A stretch of 64,000 bases of DNA from Sporothrix humicola (taxonomy: Eukaryota > Ascomycota > Sordariomycetes > Ophiostomatales > Ophiostomataceae), in NCBI GenBank assembly GCA_021396245.1, contig WNYE01000065.1, forward strand, positions 124,001 through 188,000. Direction: 5' to 3'. Positions 10,167-21,981 of this stretch are shown in pieces (within the stretch, counting starts at the first letter, position 1; every line of letters begins with the position of its first letter). Below the pieces are notes generated by a model. The model saw nothing but the letters and a program-made list of their open reading frames with translations, made no database searches and was not told the origin of the DNA. The position numbers were made by a program, and so were the translations under genes.

Positions 10167-12310
10167 GAGGGTGTAAGAGAGCAAGTGGCAGCCGGTGTTT
10201 GAATTCGGTGTGAGCACATCTTGATAGGGTGAAGATGTAGTGAGTTTCCGTGAGAATGGGTTGCAGTTTACGCAAGGATGACAATATTAAAAACTCGGCC
10301 AGAGTCTATAATGTACAAGTATGTCGTACGTTGTTTGATATTCTTAAGATACAATCTTCCAATGTGGTGTTCGATTGGACGTTTTGATCATACGTGCGAG
10401 TTTGACGTTGCTGCTTTCATGTGATGTGGAGCAGAAGGGAAGAGAAACAAAGCGGTGAGCACGAAATGTCTGGCAGAATTTTGAACTTAAATTTGAATTT
10501 ACCCAACGGACCCCCACGTCACCAGCTTGCCGTTGTGGCTTCCACGCGGCGTCCAAGATCTCACGTCTTACAATGCATGATTTAACTCGGATTATTGTTT
10601 CTCGTACACATGCAGAACACGAAGTTTTATGTTTTTCTGCGGTTTTTGCATCGCAATGGCTGTCCACCGTGATCAGCGTGATTTTCTGATTTTCTCTTTA
10701 TTTCTTTTCTTTTGTGATTTTCTGCAGTGCGAGATCCTGCAGTCTGCGATTGGCAGGCCCATTTCTCAGTGGAGAACAGACGCAGGGCCGCGCTGCAAAG
10801 GCGGTAAAACAGAAAAGATCAACACATGTGAACGCATGTCAACAAGCGAGAATACACACCGTACTTTATTCAACCGACAAACTGATACGAAGAAACGGAG
10901 ACCTTCGTATCATCCATATCGTGGTGTATTTGCACATGCAAGCCGACAGTTGCCTTGGCCAAACAGAAGTGAGATGTTGATCAGACTTCAGTCTTTTTGC
11001 TTTTCTCTCCTCTTCGGCACCGCAATCGCAATCTCGCAAGCGCCTGAAAACGTGTTGGGCCACAGGCACAGAAGAAATGTTGCATAGAGAGGAGGCGAGA
11101 ATGCCAGAATCTGTGGCTCCCGGGCAGGGCTAAATCTATGGCGCTAGGGTCACGTGACCTCTAGCCCCACAAAACGTCTATCTAGGTCTGTTTTGGTGTG
11201 TTTAGATCGCTTTCAGGGACCTCTAGGGCCGTTTAGAGTCGTTCTAGGTGCCCTAGGCAGCTCGTAGTGCCTACTAGCTCGTGTCTCGAGCTGCTTCTCG
11301 GCTACCTTCTTTGCCGTGTTGAGACAGCAGAAATTTTCCATCTCCTTTTCTTATCGTTATCGCAGTGCACTCAACTTTTTTTGTCTCGTCCTCAGGGGTC
11401 CAGGGTCCCATTGAAAACGTGTTAGTGCAATCTTAAACCCATCTCAAAACTCGCATTGGCCAGTCAAAACACGGGATTTGTTGGGACGTGTTCCACAATA
11501 GGAAATCGCCAACACTTTTTCTTCGGTTTTTCTTTTTCTCGCCAGCCGTCTGTCTTTCATTTGCGTGCATTTTGGCTCGTCTGACTTTGATTCCGATTCT
11601 AGAAGAAAGGGCTAGATCCAGGTACGTGGTACGTGTCGCCCCTGGCCTTGTCTTCCCTGGTCTTTTGCCTGCTTGAAAAAGCGAAAGGTGAAAGAAAAAG
11701 GCGCCTTTGCCGCCCGATTTGATTCTCGCCCAGTCGTCTTTCACCATTCTCATTTTGACCACGAATCCTTTGAGACCTGAAGACCCTGAGATTTTTGCTT
11801 TCATGGCCCCTGCCTTCTTTTGTGGAATCCGGGTATCGTCCGGTTCGAGCGTTAGACGCAAAAAGGCGTAGCTTGGCGGTGTCTCTGTTGGTGTGATTCT
11901 CGTCTCCTGCTCCTTTCCCGCTCTTCTTTTTTTGTCCTTTATTTTTCTGCCTTCACCCGGGCTTTGGCTCCGTCTTGAACGGCAAGGGGCACGAGAGACT
12001 ACCCCAGAACCAGAAGCCCAGACCAGCCCAGGCCAGAAGCCAACAAAAATCTCTTCAAGCATTGGCAGAAAAAGGAAGGCACAAAAGGAAAACACAAAAA
12101 GGCAAGGTGTCTCCGTGGAGAAGAAAATAAAGTGCGGTGTAGACCAATCCCACAATTTCTGTTTCTGTTCGTAGTCTGCCTTCTTGGTTTTGATTTTGGT
12201 TTCCCCTTTCTTTTCTTTTCCCCTTTCCCTCTCTCTTGTCTTTTCCTCTCTTTCCCCTCCATCCTCCTTCGACAAGCCTCTTTTTGTTTTGTCATCTTTC
12301 TTCCCCCACC
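10167..12310. other. 2.1-kb spacer and long pyrimidine-rich leader of the desaturase
   Basis: No gene seen on the + strand. Long open frames on the - strand here and through the desaturase are shadows of GC-rich codons and CT-rich DNA. Notable contents: a 12-bp E-box palindrome at 11148-11159, a cluster of CTAG sites at 11144-11277, and a CT-rich block (about 12180-12310) just before the desaturase ATG that is likely 5' leader. A leader intron is possible but not demonstrable. Confidence 0.55.
11148..11159. promoter_or_regulatory. 12-bp palindromic E-box (GGTCACGTGACC)
   Basis: A perfect palindrome centred on CACGTG, the core recognised by fungal bHLH and related factors (PHO4, CBF1, SRE-type). 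It lies about 1.15 kb upstream of the desaturase ATG, inside the CTAG-rich stretch. Function is inferred from the motif only. Confidence 0.4.
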
Positions 12311-13528
12311 ATGTCTGCTGTTTCGTCGTCTGTCTCTTCGAGACAACCCAGCCGCCGGGCAAGCCCCGTGACGGTCCAGGAAAAGACCTTCAAGGCCGCC
12401 AATGCGCCGACCGAGTTCCCCGACATCAAGACCATCCGCGATGCCATCCCCGCCCACTGCTTCGAGTCGTCGACGCTGCACTCCATGGCCTATGTCGTCC
12501 GCGACTACGCCATGGCTTTTGCGCTCGGCTGGGCCGCCCTCAAGTACATCCCGGCCATTGAGGGCACGCTGCTGCGCACTGCCGCCTGGATTGCCTACGG
12601 CTACGCCCAGGGCCTGGTGCTGACTGGCGTCTGGATCCTGGGCCACGAGGCCGGCCACGGCGCCTTCTCGCCGCACTCGCTGCTCAACGATGTCGTCGGC
12701 TGGGTGCTGCACTCGAGCCTGATGGTGCCGTACTTCTCGTGGAAGATCTCGCACCACCGCCACCACCGTTTCACCGGCCACATGGAGAAGGACATGGTCT
12801 TTGTGCCGCGCACGACCCCCACCAGCGAGATGAAGCCCAGCTTTGCCACGCTCTGGCTGGACCCCGAGCTCGTCGAGGACGCGCCGCTGGCCCAGATGCT
12901 GCAGCTGATCGCCCACCAGATCGCCGGCTGGCAAATGTACCTGCTGTTCAACCTGTCGGCCGGCGACGACAGCAAGCAGCGCAAGAACGCGCCCTGGTAC
13001 CGCCTCAGCCACTTTGAGCCGACCAGCGCCGTCTTCCGCCCGAGCGAGGCCGTCTACATTGCCCTGTCGGACCTGGGCCTGATCCTGATGGCCGGCGTCC
13101 TGTACTTTGCCTCCACCTACGTCGGCTGGTCCACCGTCTTCCTCATGTATATTGCGCCGTACATTTGGGTTCACCACTGGCTTATCGCCATCACCTATCT
13201 GCACCACAACCACCCCGACGTCCACCACTACGACGCCGAGAGCTGGACCTACGTCAAGGGCGCCCTGGCCACCGTCGACCGCGACTTTAGCTGGGTCGGC
13301 CGCCACCTGTTCCACGGCATCATCGATACGCATGTTGTCCACCACCTCTTCCCCCGCATTCCCTTTTACAAGCAGGAGGAGGCCACCGCCGCCATCCGCC
13401 CTCTCCTCGGCAACCTGCTGCACAAGGAGACCCGCTCGTTCGTGGGCCAGCTGTGGTCCACGTGGAAGACGTGCAAGTACGTCGTCCCCGACCCGGCCCA
13501 CCCCGGCGCCATGAAGTGGGCTCAGTAG
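12311..13528 (+). CDS. Delta-12 (oleate) fatty-acid desaturase
   Basis: A 405-residue membrane di-iron desaturase converting oleoyl to linoleoyl chains in the ER, using cytochrome b5 electrons. The three histidine boxes are present: HEAGH (112-116), HHRHH (148-152) and HVVHH (341-345). The ATG at 12311 (CCACCATGTC) has a strong start context; upstream in-frame codons lack an ATG. Hydrophobic stretches around residues 90-115 and 250-300 fit the family. The usual second residue of the HECGH box is Ala here, which is tolerated in several desaturases. The gene is intronless, with very high third-position GC. It could be a delta-12/delta-15 bifunctional enzyme; sequence alone does not decide. Confidence 0.92.
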   Translation: MSAVSSSVSSRQPSRRASPVTVQEKTFKAANAPTEFPDIKTIRDAIPAHCFESSTLHSMAYVVRDYAMAFALGWAALKYIPAIEGTLLRTAAWIAYGYAQGLVLTGVWILGHEAGHGAFSPHSLLNDVVGWVLHSSLMVPYFSWKISHHRHHRFTGHMEKDMVFVPRTTPTSEMKPSFATLWLDPELVEDAPLAQMLQLIAHQIAGWQMYLLFNLSAGDDSKQRKNAPWYRLSHFEPTSAVFRPSEAVYIALSDLGLILMAGVLYFASTYVGWSTVFLMYIAPYIWVHHWLIAITYLHHNHPDVHHYDAESWTYVKGALATVDRDFSWVGRHLFHGIIDTHVVHHLFPRIPFYKQEEATAAIRPLLGNLLHKETRSFVGQLWSTWKTCKYVVPDPAHPGAMKWAQ

Positions 13529-14660
13529 GCGTCTACTCTCGTCTGTCTTCTCGCTTTCTGCCTACTCAACACATTTCTCGAATTACTGCGACAACTACCT
13601 TTCAACAACATCAACATCAACATCTACAGCAACAGATACCAGATACCAGAATTTCACAGACAGGATATAGATAAAAGTTACAAAGTCAAAAGTTAAAAGA
13701 GTCAAAAGTCATAGATCAAAGACCTAGAACATACCACGGCCAACAAGTTTGGCATATTGCTCGAGAGCAGCAACAACATAGAATGCGGCCAGCACGAGTG
13801 TCCCCAAAACCAACTGAATTTGGCAGTTGGCGGGCTGCTGCTGGTCAGTAACTGTACATATTTTTATGAACAAAATAAACGATTTGAATGGGATTTATGG
13901 CTTCTGTCTTCAGAAATGTAATAAGTGCTGCGTCCATTGTTATCACGTGCGGACTGGTACGGTGTTGCGCTCACTACCGTTGCCTTGCCAGGTCAACCCA
14001 GGTCAACGCCGGTCAACCTCAGGTTAGGTTTGATAATGGCTCTCTGACATCATCTCTATTCTATGGTAAAGGGTAGACGTTACTCAGCGCTCTGTAGTTT
14101 CGTCTTCCTAAAGAAACCGTTTCTCTCAAAAACATGTGAGGGTCTTTCCTAGAGACAGAAGTGAAATATTGTCGTATGTTGCAAATTGTGTTGTGAAAGA
14201 AAACACAATTTAAATAAAAATATCAGTCCCATGTCGATGAAAAATTAAATGTTATAAAATTAATTTGTCAAATAAAGGCAACGGCATAAATTTGCAAAAT
14301 TGAAATAAATTACATATTAGTTGTCATTTGGGTCGATAAGTTGTTCTCGCAAAACAATCAACAGCAATTGCTTGACAAAGTTGTGGAGGGGGGAAGGCTG
14401 AGTGGGGCTGCAAAAAGCCACTGAAAGCAAAGCTTTGATCCGGGTTTATCGCACTACAGGCATTCCCCACAGCAGCATGATCCCTGGTCATAACGTAAAA
14501 TCCTACGCCGAGAAGCGCTGTAAATCTGGCACCAGAACAACCGGAGAAACTGCAATTATCAACATTCATTTCCACACCATGACTACGCTGACATCAGCCT
14601 GTCGTTCAACGATCCTGTCTGACTTCTCACATCAAACTTAAATGCCCATCGCATCTCTTC
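13529..14660. other. Intergenic spacer between convergent genes
   Basis: No gene seen. It contains the 3' flank of the desaturase with direct repeats of CAACAT (about 13605-13635), a 10-bp tandem repeat at 13991-14020, and an AT-rich segment at 14150-14330. Confidence 0.55.
13991..14020. repeat. 10-bp tandem repeat, three copies of GGTCAACNNN
   Basis: Three consecutive 10-base units start with GGTCAAC at 13991, 14001 and 14011, followed by a decayed AGGTTAGGTT. The period is close to one helical turn, so all copies would face the same side of the helix. It could be a binding-site array or a simple slippage repeat. Confidence 0.6.
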
Positions 14661-15883
14661 CTAGTCCGTCTTCTCGCCCAGGTCGACATCGGTGCTCGGC
14701 CAAAAGTGGCTTAGGTCGCCGACGGGCAGCTTGATCTTCATGCGCATCTCGCCGGCCATGATGATAAAGGTCATGTACCAGCCGAGCGCGGCCACAATAA
14801 ACAGTAGGGCGCCTCCAGCTTTTTGGAGGTGGCCGGCCGTCGTGTAGTCACCGCTTGCGACCTTCCAGTAGGCGCCCGACAGGACCCAGCAGGCGACGCT
14901 GACGACGAGGAAGATTAGGGCAAAGACGGTGTTGATCATAGTCGTAAAGATGAAGAACGTGAAAAGGGCAAAGCCCCACACGATCAGGTACAAGGCGATG
15001 ACGGCGTTGTAGGCTGGCGATGCCGCGCCGGTTGCATCTTGGGACGTAACGTAGGCCGCGCCGAGCTGAAGAGTTGGAAGTTGCAACACGCCAAAGGACA
15101 GCCAGAAGACGGAGAACAATCCCATTACCATCATGGGGAAAAAATTGCCCATAAGCCACTCGAAGACCATGGAAAACGTCAACAGAAGAGGGCCGACAAA
15201 GAAGAAGATGCCGCTGGGAAAAAAAGGAGAGAAGTTAGAGTTAAAAGGCGGGAATCAAAAGGTGAGGCTTTTGGGGTTGTAAGTTTGACCTAATGGGGTA
15301 AGAGAGTAGATCAAATGTGGTAGGAGCACTTACACCACTGGGGAGAATCCCTCGGCGCCACCCCATCCCATCAAGACCATGGCAAATGTAAATGTTGAGA
15401 TGACGAATCTGGATATCGTACAGTCAGTTGTCAATTCTAGCTGATGTTTTCATTTCTGGCATCCAAACATACCCGACGAAACCTAGTGCTGTAGGGTTGG
15501 CAAATCGTTTGTTGTAGTCGCCGACGTGAGGAACTTTTGGACTCAGGTAAAGCTAGTCAAGAGTTCAGTTAGAATATTGGACGTGACGCGATGGGCATGA
15601 AGACGGGTAAAGGCCGATTAGCAGACGGGAGTAGCCGCACTGATGGGTGATAAACAACAAGAGAGGAAGGAATGATCATAAGAGGAAGGAGCGATCGGGG
15701 AAGGAGCGACCATGAGCACCGCTGCGGACTTCACAGTTCGAAACTAGAATGGGCAGAAAAGAGACTCACCCGTTCAAACATCTCTGGGGACATGGTGACC
15801 GCTGTCGTCGTCCGGTGTAGTCCCTTTTCCTCGTCGCCCACCAAGACCGCCGACGGGGCCGAGTTGATGTCGCTGCCTGCCAT
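14661..15883 (-). CDS. GPR1/FUN34/YaaH-family acetate transporter-like protein
   Basis: Four exons in transcript order: 15883-15770, 15552-15473, 15408-15334 and 15213-14661 (273 residues). Donors are GTGAGT, GTATGT and GTAAGT, acceptors TAG/CAG, and the frame is continuous. The protein carries the family's NPTALGFVGF-like stretch near residue 60 and six hydrophobic helices, ending in a short acidic tail (STDVDLGEKTD). Relatives (yeast Ady2/Ato1, Aspergillus AcpA) are plasma-membrane acetate/ammonium-linked transporters induced by acetate; the role here is inferred. The start is the ATG whose complement is at 15881-15883. Confidence 0.85.
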
Positions 15884-18605
15884 TGTTGTGTTTTGGCGTT
15901 TTTGACAAAGTGAAGATCGACGTTGGAAACAGATAAATATAGGGGCAATCCAAATGACGCGTGATGCCGAATGAAAAGACGTGTTTGTTCGGGTTCACAA
16001 AGAGAAACAGAGATAAATTACCGGAACCTGGGATGCGAACCTGGCAGACGGGTTCTACTTATTTGTCTACGCAACCGAGACACCCTCGCCAGCGACAGAT
16101 TGACAGCTGCACAAAACGGGCATTGAGTACGACCCGAAGAGCACGACTCAAGCACTGAAATAAACGATTGCTGAACCACCAACCTCTAGCAGTCCGATAT
16201 GAAATGCCGGACCGAAATAGATGCATCCCGCCCAGCTTCCCGTCCCAATGCGACCCTGCACGGGAGGGGCATGTCGTAGGGAGAAAGTAGGGGCACTGAT
16301 GGATGGTTCACACCCATTTCCTGGTCGTCTGCCCAGCTGCTTCTGGCAGGTAATATTCCAAACACAACGAGTGCAGAATTCTGTATGTTGGTTCTCAATA
16401 TTGTGCTGTACGAATGAGGAGAGCGCACGGCCACGAGCCGCGGTTTGCGTGGATGGGATGAGGGTGGCCGACACATAGCAGCTGAGAAGCTGTGATAGGT
16501 TGGACACGCTTCGAAATTTGGAGATTTTCAGGGTAGGAAGGAGGATGCAGGGCAACAGAAGACCTGGTTCTGCGGTTCTGCCACGGTTCTGCCACCAACA
16601 TACAGGACCAAAGCGTACAGTGGTGCCATGTCCCTGCACATGAACCGTTCTCCAGGCAAGGGCTGGTTGTGTTATTGGCTGTGTGTAATCTGGTCAAGTC
16701 GCAGTGGCCCACACTCGCATACGATTTTATTTTGCAATATAGCTACAACGGAGACTTTCCTACGTCTTTACTTCTCATGTTTCTTTTTCTTATTTGCATC
16801 CCACGATCATACATCCAACACGTTCTTTTCCATACACTTCCCCGCGTTTTGACTACAAATGGACGTCCTGCTGACGACTACATGGAGCAAGGTGTGTTGA
16901 AATTTGAAATATCGTGAAAACGCTCTCCCCAGAGTTTCACACACTAGGCAGTTCTCGACGATACGCGAGATATCAAACTGCTGCAGTGTTCTGGAAGTAC
17001 GGAATACGGAGTCGGGATACAAGTCAACTGGGTGCCACGTTCGCTTCCCCGCTCTAAATGTAAGGAGTAGCTGATGGTCATATCTGTGGGGTAGCAGTTA
17101 CCTCCACACTCACGAGCACACTCCTTGTTGCAACATGTTGCAACGTTTTTCTATTTTTTTGCAACCCTCTCACACCTTTCTCCGAATTTAATTTGATGGT
17201 GTCTCCCAAGCTAGAGCTGTCTTATCCTGTTGTTAATTCTCATGTCAGCAACTGTCAAGGATGTCAAATCACAGGCAAATCATGGGATTGTTTACAAGAC
17301 TGGGAGCACTGGCCAATCATCCGGTTTCTTGCACAAGAGACAGCCACTTCCCCGCGCATTGGACTGCTCTCAGGCACAGCCCATAACACGACTCGGCCGA
17401 GTACATTTAGCCACAAATGGGCTCTATGAAAAACTGTCCGTGACACATAATACCGAGAGTCCCGTATTGACAGTCTCGAGCAAAATGCAGCCAAGGGAGG
17501 GGAACATTTTGTCTCTTTTGTACTGGGGGAGAGAATGAAGAACTCGTACGAATACAAAGCATCGCATGTTGCAATAATCTGTGTGATTCACATGTAACGG
17601 ATCCTCTTCATACTAAGGCAGGGAATGTAGAAGAGGCGTTTGATTTTTATATTTCCGTCTTCTCGACATTTCAGGGTTTGTTGACACTCTGGCAAGCCCC
17701 TGAACTATTCTGTTCGAGGCCCGCCCATTAACAAATCGGCACTCGGAAGGCGTAGCGTGTGAATCGTGTTATTAACTCTACGCAACCACAGCGCCACAGT
17801 GCTAGCAGTGCCTTGATATCATGAATTGCCAAACAACCGAGCCCAAGCAAAATTTTTTTTTTTCATAAACAGTTCAATACATCAAAACAAAAAGGCACTT
17901 CGTTTGATAAAACCAAGAGCTGTGCCGAGAACGAGGAGACGAGCACGCAAGCCGCCGTGCGTGGCAGGATGGGGACGGACAAATGATGCCGATGTAGGGC
18001 TCGACCCCGCACCACACCAACTGTAAATGTCACCAAATAACGTACACCAATGGTGTTAAGAAAGCATGCGTTGGGTCTGGTGCTGTATCAAACGTCCAGA
18101 TCGTTCAATATCGGGTGGACCCTTACTTGACAAAACATACCACTTGATGAAAAAGAGCCTCCAAAAAGAGGAAAACAATCATTGATCTCGCAAATAGATT
18201 AGTCACCTCATATTTACCTATCAGGCAAGCCACCGAAGACATATTAGTTGAGACGGATGATCCCAAATCGTCGGGATGAGCACAAGTTCCATTAACCGTA
18301 CTTAGCCAGCACAAATCCCCCGCTCGAGAAGCCCCTCGAGAACCCCTCACGTTTGTTTGGTTGTATAGTATGATGTTCATCCATGGCACTCGGAAGTATC
18401 ATTGAGCCGGCCCCGGCCAGTGTTGATGAGGCTGCTTTGTCGCCAGTGTGCTGCCGATAAGGTGAAGAAAATGGAGTTATCAAATTGAGGATGGCTAGAC
18501 ATATAATTACAAGATGTCAAAGACAGATTTATATTTGGGATCATGTGAAGTCTAAGCCCATACCATTGATTCGTTTTGACACATAAGCTACCGCAAGTCG
18601 CCACC
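15884..18605. other. 2.7-kb gene desert
   Basis: No supportable coding region on either strand: open frames are short, have ordinary composition and no motif. It holds an 18-bp perfect palindrome at 17127-17144. A B-box-like stretch near 16030-16045 and another near 17990-18015 were examined for tRNAs and do not fold into one. Confidence 0.55.
17127..17144. repeat. 18-bp perfect palindrome GTTGCAACATGTTGCAAC
   Basis: Perfect inverted repeat with no spacer, lying in the gene desert. Related ATGTTGCAA words occur at about 17568 and 14176. It could be a dimeric transcription-factor site; no gene is close enough to assign a target. Confidence 0.5.
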
Positions 18606-20442
18606 ATGAGCACCACCCAGCCACAGAACACGTACCCCGATCAGGAATACGAAGATGCGCATCTGATGACATTTTCGACGCCCAAGGTGGCCATTGCGAC
18701 CATTCTGCCACCGGGCGTGACACAAGAAGTGTTCTCGCAGGCTATCTCTGAATTTTCAGAGGCCATTGGCAAGGACAATGTTTTCGTGGGTGAAGGGCTG
18801 TCCCATTACGTGGACCCATATGACCTCAGTGAAAACGACGAGACGCGACGCAAGCTTCCCGGTGGAGCTGTCTGCCCGTCGACTCTCGAAGAAGTCAAGG
18901 CGGTGCTGGTGATTGCCACCAAGCACTCGATCCCGCTGTGGACCTTTTCGCGCGGCAAGAACCTGGGATATGGCGGCCCGGCACCGCGGATCAATGGTTC
19001 TGTCGCGCTGGATCTGCACAAGATGAACAGGATCATCGAGGTCAACGACGAGTTTTCATATGCCGTCGTCGAGCCCGGCGTGACGTGGAAGGACCTGATC
19101 GACTACTGCATCAAGCACGATAAGAAGGTGTGGCCGAGCACGCCGTCCCTGAGCTGGGGGAGTGTGACGGGGAATGTAGGTAAACCCTAGGATAGTCTTA
19201 TTGCAGAGGCACCCGCTAACGGCATAGACCCTTGACAGAGGCACCGGTTTCGGTGGCAACTTTGCGCACTTTCAAAACATTTCGGGTCTCGAGGTGCTGC
19301 TCGGCGACGGCGATGTGGTCCGGACAGGCCAGTTTGGCATCGAGAACTCGCCGTCGGCGTTCTTGTCCAAGTTTACATATGGGCCATCCATCGAGGGCCT
19401 GTTCCTGCAGAGCAATCTTGGCGTGGTGACCAAGCTGAGTCTTTGGTTGACCCCGCAGCCTCAGGCATTCATGGAGTGCACACTGTCGGTGCCGTCGTTT
19501 GAGGATGTTGAACCACTCGTCGACTCGCTTGGCCGCATGAGACAGACGGGCCTGATCCCGACCTGTGTCTGGGTCCTGAGCCGCAACGAGATCATTTCGA
19601 CACTCGGAAAAAAGCACGAGTTCTGGTCCGGCGAGGGTGCCATTCCCGACTGGCGTCTTGCCGAGATTGGCAAGCAGTTTGGCCTAAGCTACTGGGTTGC
19701 CCGTTGGGCCATCTACGGCCCGAAGCGGACGGTCCAGGCCCAGTTCGAGGATATCAAGGACATTCTGGCCAAGGAAGTCCCCACGGGAAAGGTGACTGGC
19801 ACGCTGTTTGCCGCCAAAGACGGAGAGCTCCTGAAGAATACAGACGTTCCCGATGATAACGGCCGTCTGATGACGGGCATCTCGTCCATGTTCAGCCTTC
19901 CGTTTGTTGACTGGAACCTGCCAGCCGACGGCACTGGCAAGGGCGCCCACGGCGACTACGCGCCTCTCATTCCCAACTCTGGCAAACTGGTCAAAGAATG
20001 GCTAGAGGCGAGCTACAAGCGCTACGACGCCGCCGGCTTCGAGCCGGCCACCGACTTTTTTATGCACGAGCGCCACGTGCTCATGGTCAACATGTTTGCC
20101 TACAACCAGCGCGACCCAGTGCAGACCGCCAACATCCACAAGATGTTTATGGGCTTCCACGAGGACAGCAAGCAGCGGGGCTACGGAATGTACCGTGCCC
20201 ACGTGAACTTTATGGGTGAGTTGGCGGGAGGTCAAGACAAGTTTCAAGGGGTGTATGTTTTCAATACTAACGTAATGTTCGCAGATCTGATCGCCCAGTT
20301 CAACACGTTCAACAACTATGCGTACACCAGATTCGTCGAGAAGATTAAGGACGCCGTCGATCCGCACGGCATCATCGCGCCCGGAAAGTCGGGCATCTGG
20401 CCGGAGAAGTACCGCCATCTCAGGGAACAACCAAAGGATTGA
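18606..20442 (+). CDS. Vanillyl-alcohol-oxidase-family FAD oxidase
   Basis: Three exons: 18606-19175, 19228-20215 and 20285-20442 (571 residues; Penicillium VAO is about 560). The PCMH-type FAD-binding domain comes first, with GKNLGYGGPAPR and VEPGVTWKDL, then TGNTLDRGTGFG across the first splice junction. The cap domain follows, and the C-terminal motif AVDPHGIIAPGKSGIWP is nearly diagnostic for VAO, 4-cresol dehydrogenase and eugenol oxidase. Relatives oxidise para-substituted phenols (vanillyl alcohol, 4-alkylphenols, eugenol) using oxygen. A candidate for the flavin-linking His lies in ERHVLMVN, but I cannot align it securely. The first intron uses GTAGGT. No targeting signal; the C-terminus is not a clear peroxisomal PTS1. 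Confidence 0.87.
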
Positions 20443-21132
20443 GGTTGTACAACTTGACCAACGAGGGGCGTTAACTTGGACAAGAAGACATACTATACGT
20501 AGAATTGTCCCGGCCTTACAAGCGTTTATTTCTGTCACACTCTTTCATTTTTCTAGCGCCCGCCTATTACTGGACAAACAAGGCATATCCACTCAGTTTT
20601 ACTGCAAAAGTCCCCTCAGTTTAGCATTTCTGGTTTCTTGTGTCAAAGGCAGTTGGGAAATGCATGTAAAAAGCTTTAGAGACCGCTTGGTTTATATCAA
20701 TAAGAACTGGGTATCCTGATCGTGTTGAAGAGGTTGCAATTCATATTTGACTGGCGTTGCCATGGCCTTCACCTGACCATAGTTTTTCTACTGAGCCACG
20801 TGCTGGTCGTGCTGAACCCCACGGAACACTAAAATGGCTGCTTGGACAATGATAGGCAGGCCAGAGGCAAGCACATGCGTTAGGTGAGACAGACTGGCGC
20901 ACAATACTTTTTCCGCCCGTACTCACCTCGATCAAAATAAATATCGTTCACCTTAAATTTGTCCAGCTTTTCATTCAACTTTTCATTGTTTAGTACTCAT
21001 TTGAGGCTCGATTCTTTTAAAAGCGATAGCGCAGGCCCTTGATAGATTGTATGTTGCTCCCGTACCCCAGTATCCTATTTTATTTTTTTATTTTTTTTGG
21101 CGACTTGGCCACGCTAACAAGACAGCCCCGCA
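20443..21132. other. Intergenic spacer
   Basis: No gene seen. The 3' flank of the flavin oxidase is followed by a T-rich promoter segment (21075-21098) just before the next ATG. Confidence 0.55.
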
Positions 21133-21942
21133 ATGGACCGCATGTTGAACGTCGAGTCTGGGGACGAAGACGCAATCTACAGGATACAGCGCTCCGACCG
21201 AGGTATTGTCTACGTCACCGTCATCGGCGAAAGCTTTCTCCCTGGAAATGACAGGAATCATGGCCCAACGGTCCTTGAAAAGCTGCGTACACTCGACGAA
21301 TGGGACCAGCCCTGGACAACGCTTTGCATCCATGTGGTTGAGGACCATGATCAAGGGGGGCCAAAGATACAATGCGAAAAGGATACGTTCTCTCCCCCGG
21401 CGGTCCCAAAACAACATGTACTTGAGCAATACCCCCTGTATGACATCGAGAGCCTAAATGTCGTGCGTGAATACAAGTCGCGCACTTCCAAGGTTACTCC
21501 TAGCGAGCAAGAGCAAGAGTACTTCCTCAAGATCGCTCGATTTCCCGGCGAGATACCGTGGGTGGTACAGGAGATTGAGAGTTACCACCACCTGGCAGAT
21601 TGCCCCGTGGCTCCAAGATTCGTCGGATATGTCTACGAGACCTCCCAGGATCGCGTTATAGGCCTTTTGACTGAAGAGGCCAAGGGGCGCTTTCCAGGGA
21701 TCGAGGATCTTGAGGCCTGCAGCATTGCTCTCGACACGCTACACAGTTACCTCATTCATGGTGATCTTGTCAAGTACAACATAATTGTTACCGAACAGGG
21801 CCCGAAATTCATCGATTTTGAGAGTTCAGTTCTAGTCGGTACTGAGGAATGGAGCAGCGTTGCGCGGGATGAGGAAAAACTTGTTTTGGGAGCTAAGCTG
21901 GCAGACGAGTCCAGCAGAGGCCGACCTTGGTATATAATCTAG
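21133..21942 (+). CDS. Kinase-fold protein (fungal RIO/APH-like phosphotransferase family)
   Basis: A 269-residue protein with the core of an atypical kinase: a catalytic loop HGDLVKYNIIV (about residues 211-221) and a metal motif FIDFES (about 230-235). This HGD...N plus DFE arrangement resembles RIO and aminoglycoside phosphotransferase folds. The glycine-rich loop is not recognisable and the N-terminal about 90 residues are family-specific. Many fungal homologues carry an unhelpful 'alpha-galactosidase A precursor' label; nothing here suggests a glycosidase. It is a single exon with ATG in CGCAATGG, and it converges on the small Cys-rich gene with 39 bp between stop codons. Substrate unknown. 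Confidence 0.7.
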   Translation: MDRMLNVESGDEDAIYRIQRSDRGIVYVTVIGESFLPGNDRNHGPTVLEKLRTLDEWDQPWTTLCIHVVEDHDQGGPKIQCEKDTFSPPAVPKQHVLEQYPLYDIESLNVVREYKSRTSKVTPSEQEQEYFLKIARFPGEIPWVVQEIESYHHLADCPVAPRFVGYVYETSQDRVIGLLTEEAKGRFPGIEDLEACSIALDTLHSYLIHGDLVKYNIIVTEQGPKFIDFESSVLVGTEEWSSVARDEEKLVLGAKLADESSRGRPWYII

Positions 21943-21981
21943 TCGTTCAGAAACCTATGCATCAATGCCGTCTTCCTTTCA

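Noticed and set aside
11999..13501. 500-codon open frame on the - strand across the desaturase
   Set aside because: Antisense shadow of GC-rich third positions; repetitive Gly/Ala/Val/Arg composition without motifs, while the + strand frame has all three His boxes.
16021..16045. B-box-like sequence suggesting a tRNA on the - strand
   Set aside because: The T-loop lacks the conserved A58 and the stem does not pair; no A box or acceptor stem at the right distance.
17985..18020. GGGCTCGACCCCGC stretch resembling a tRNA T-arm
   Set aside because: Only a T-arm-like hairpin; no D-arm, anticodon arm or acceptor stem could be built around it.
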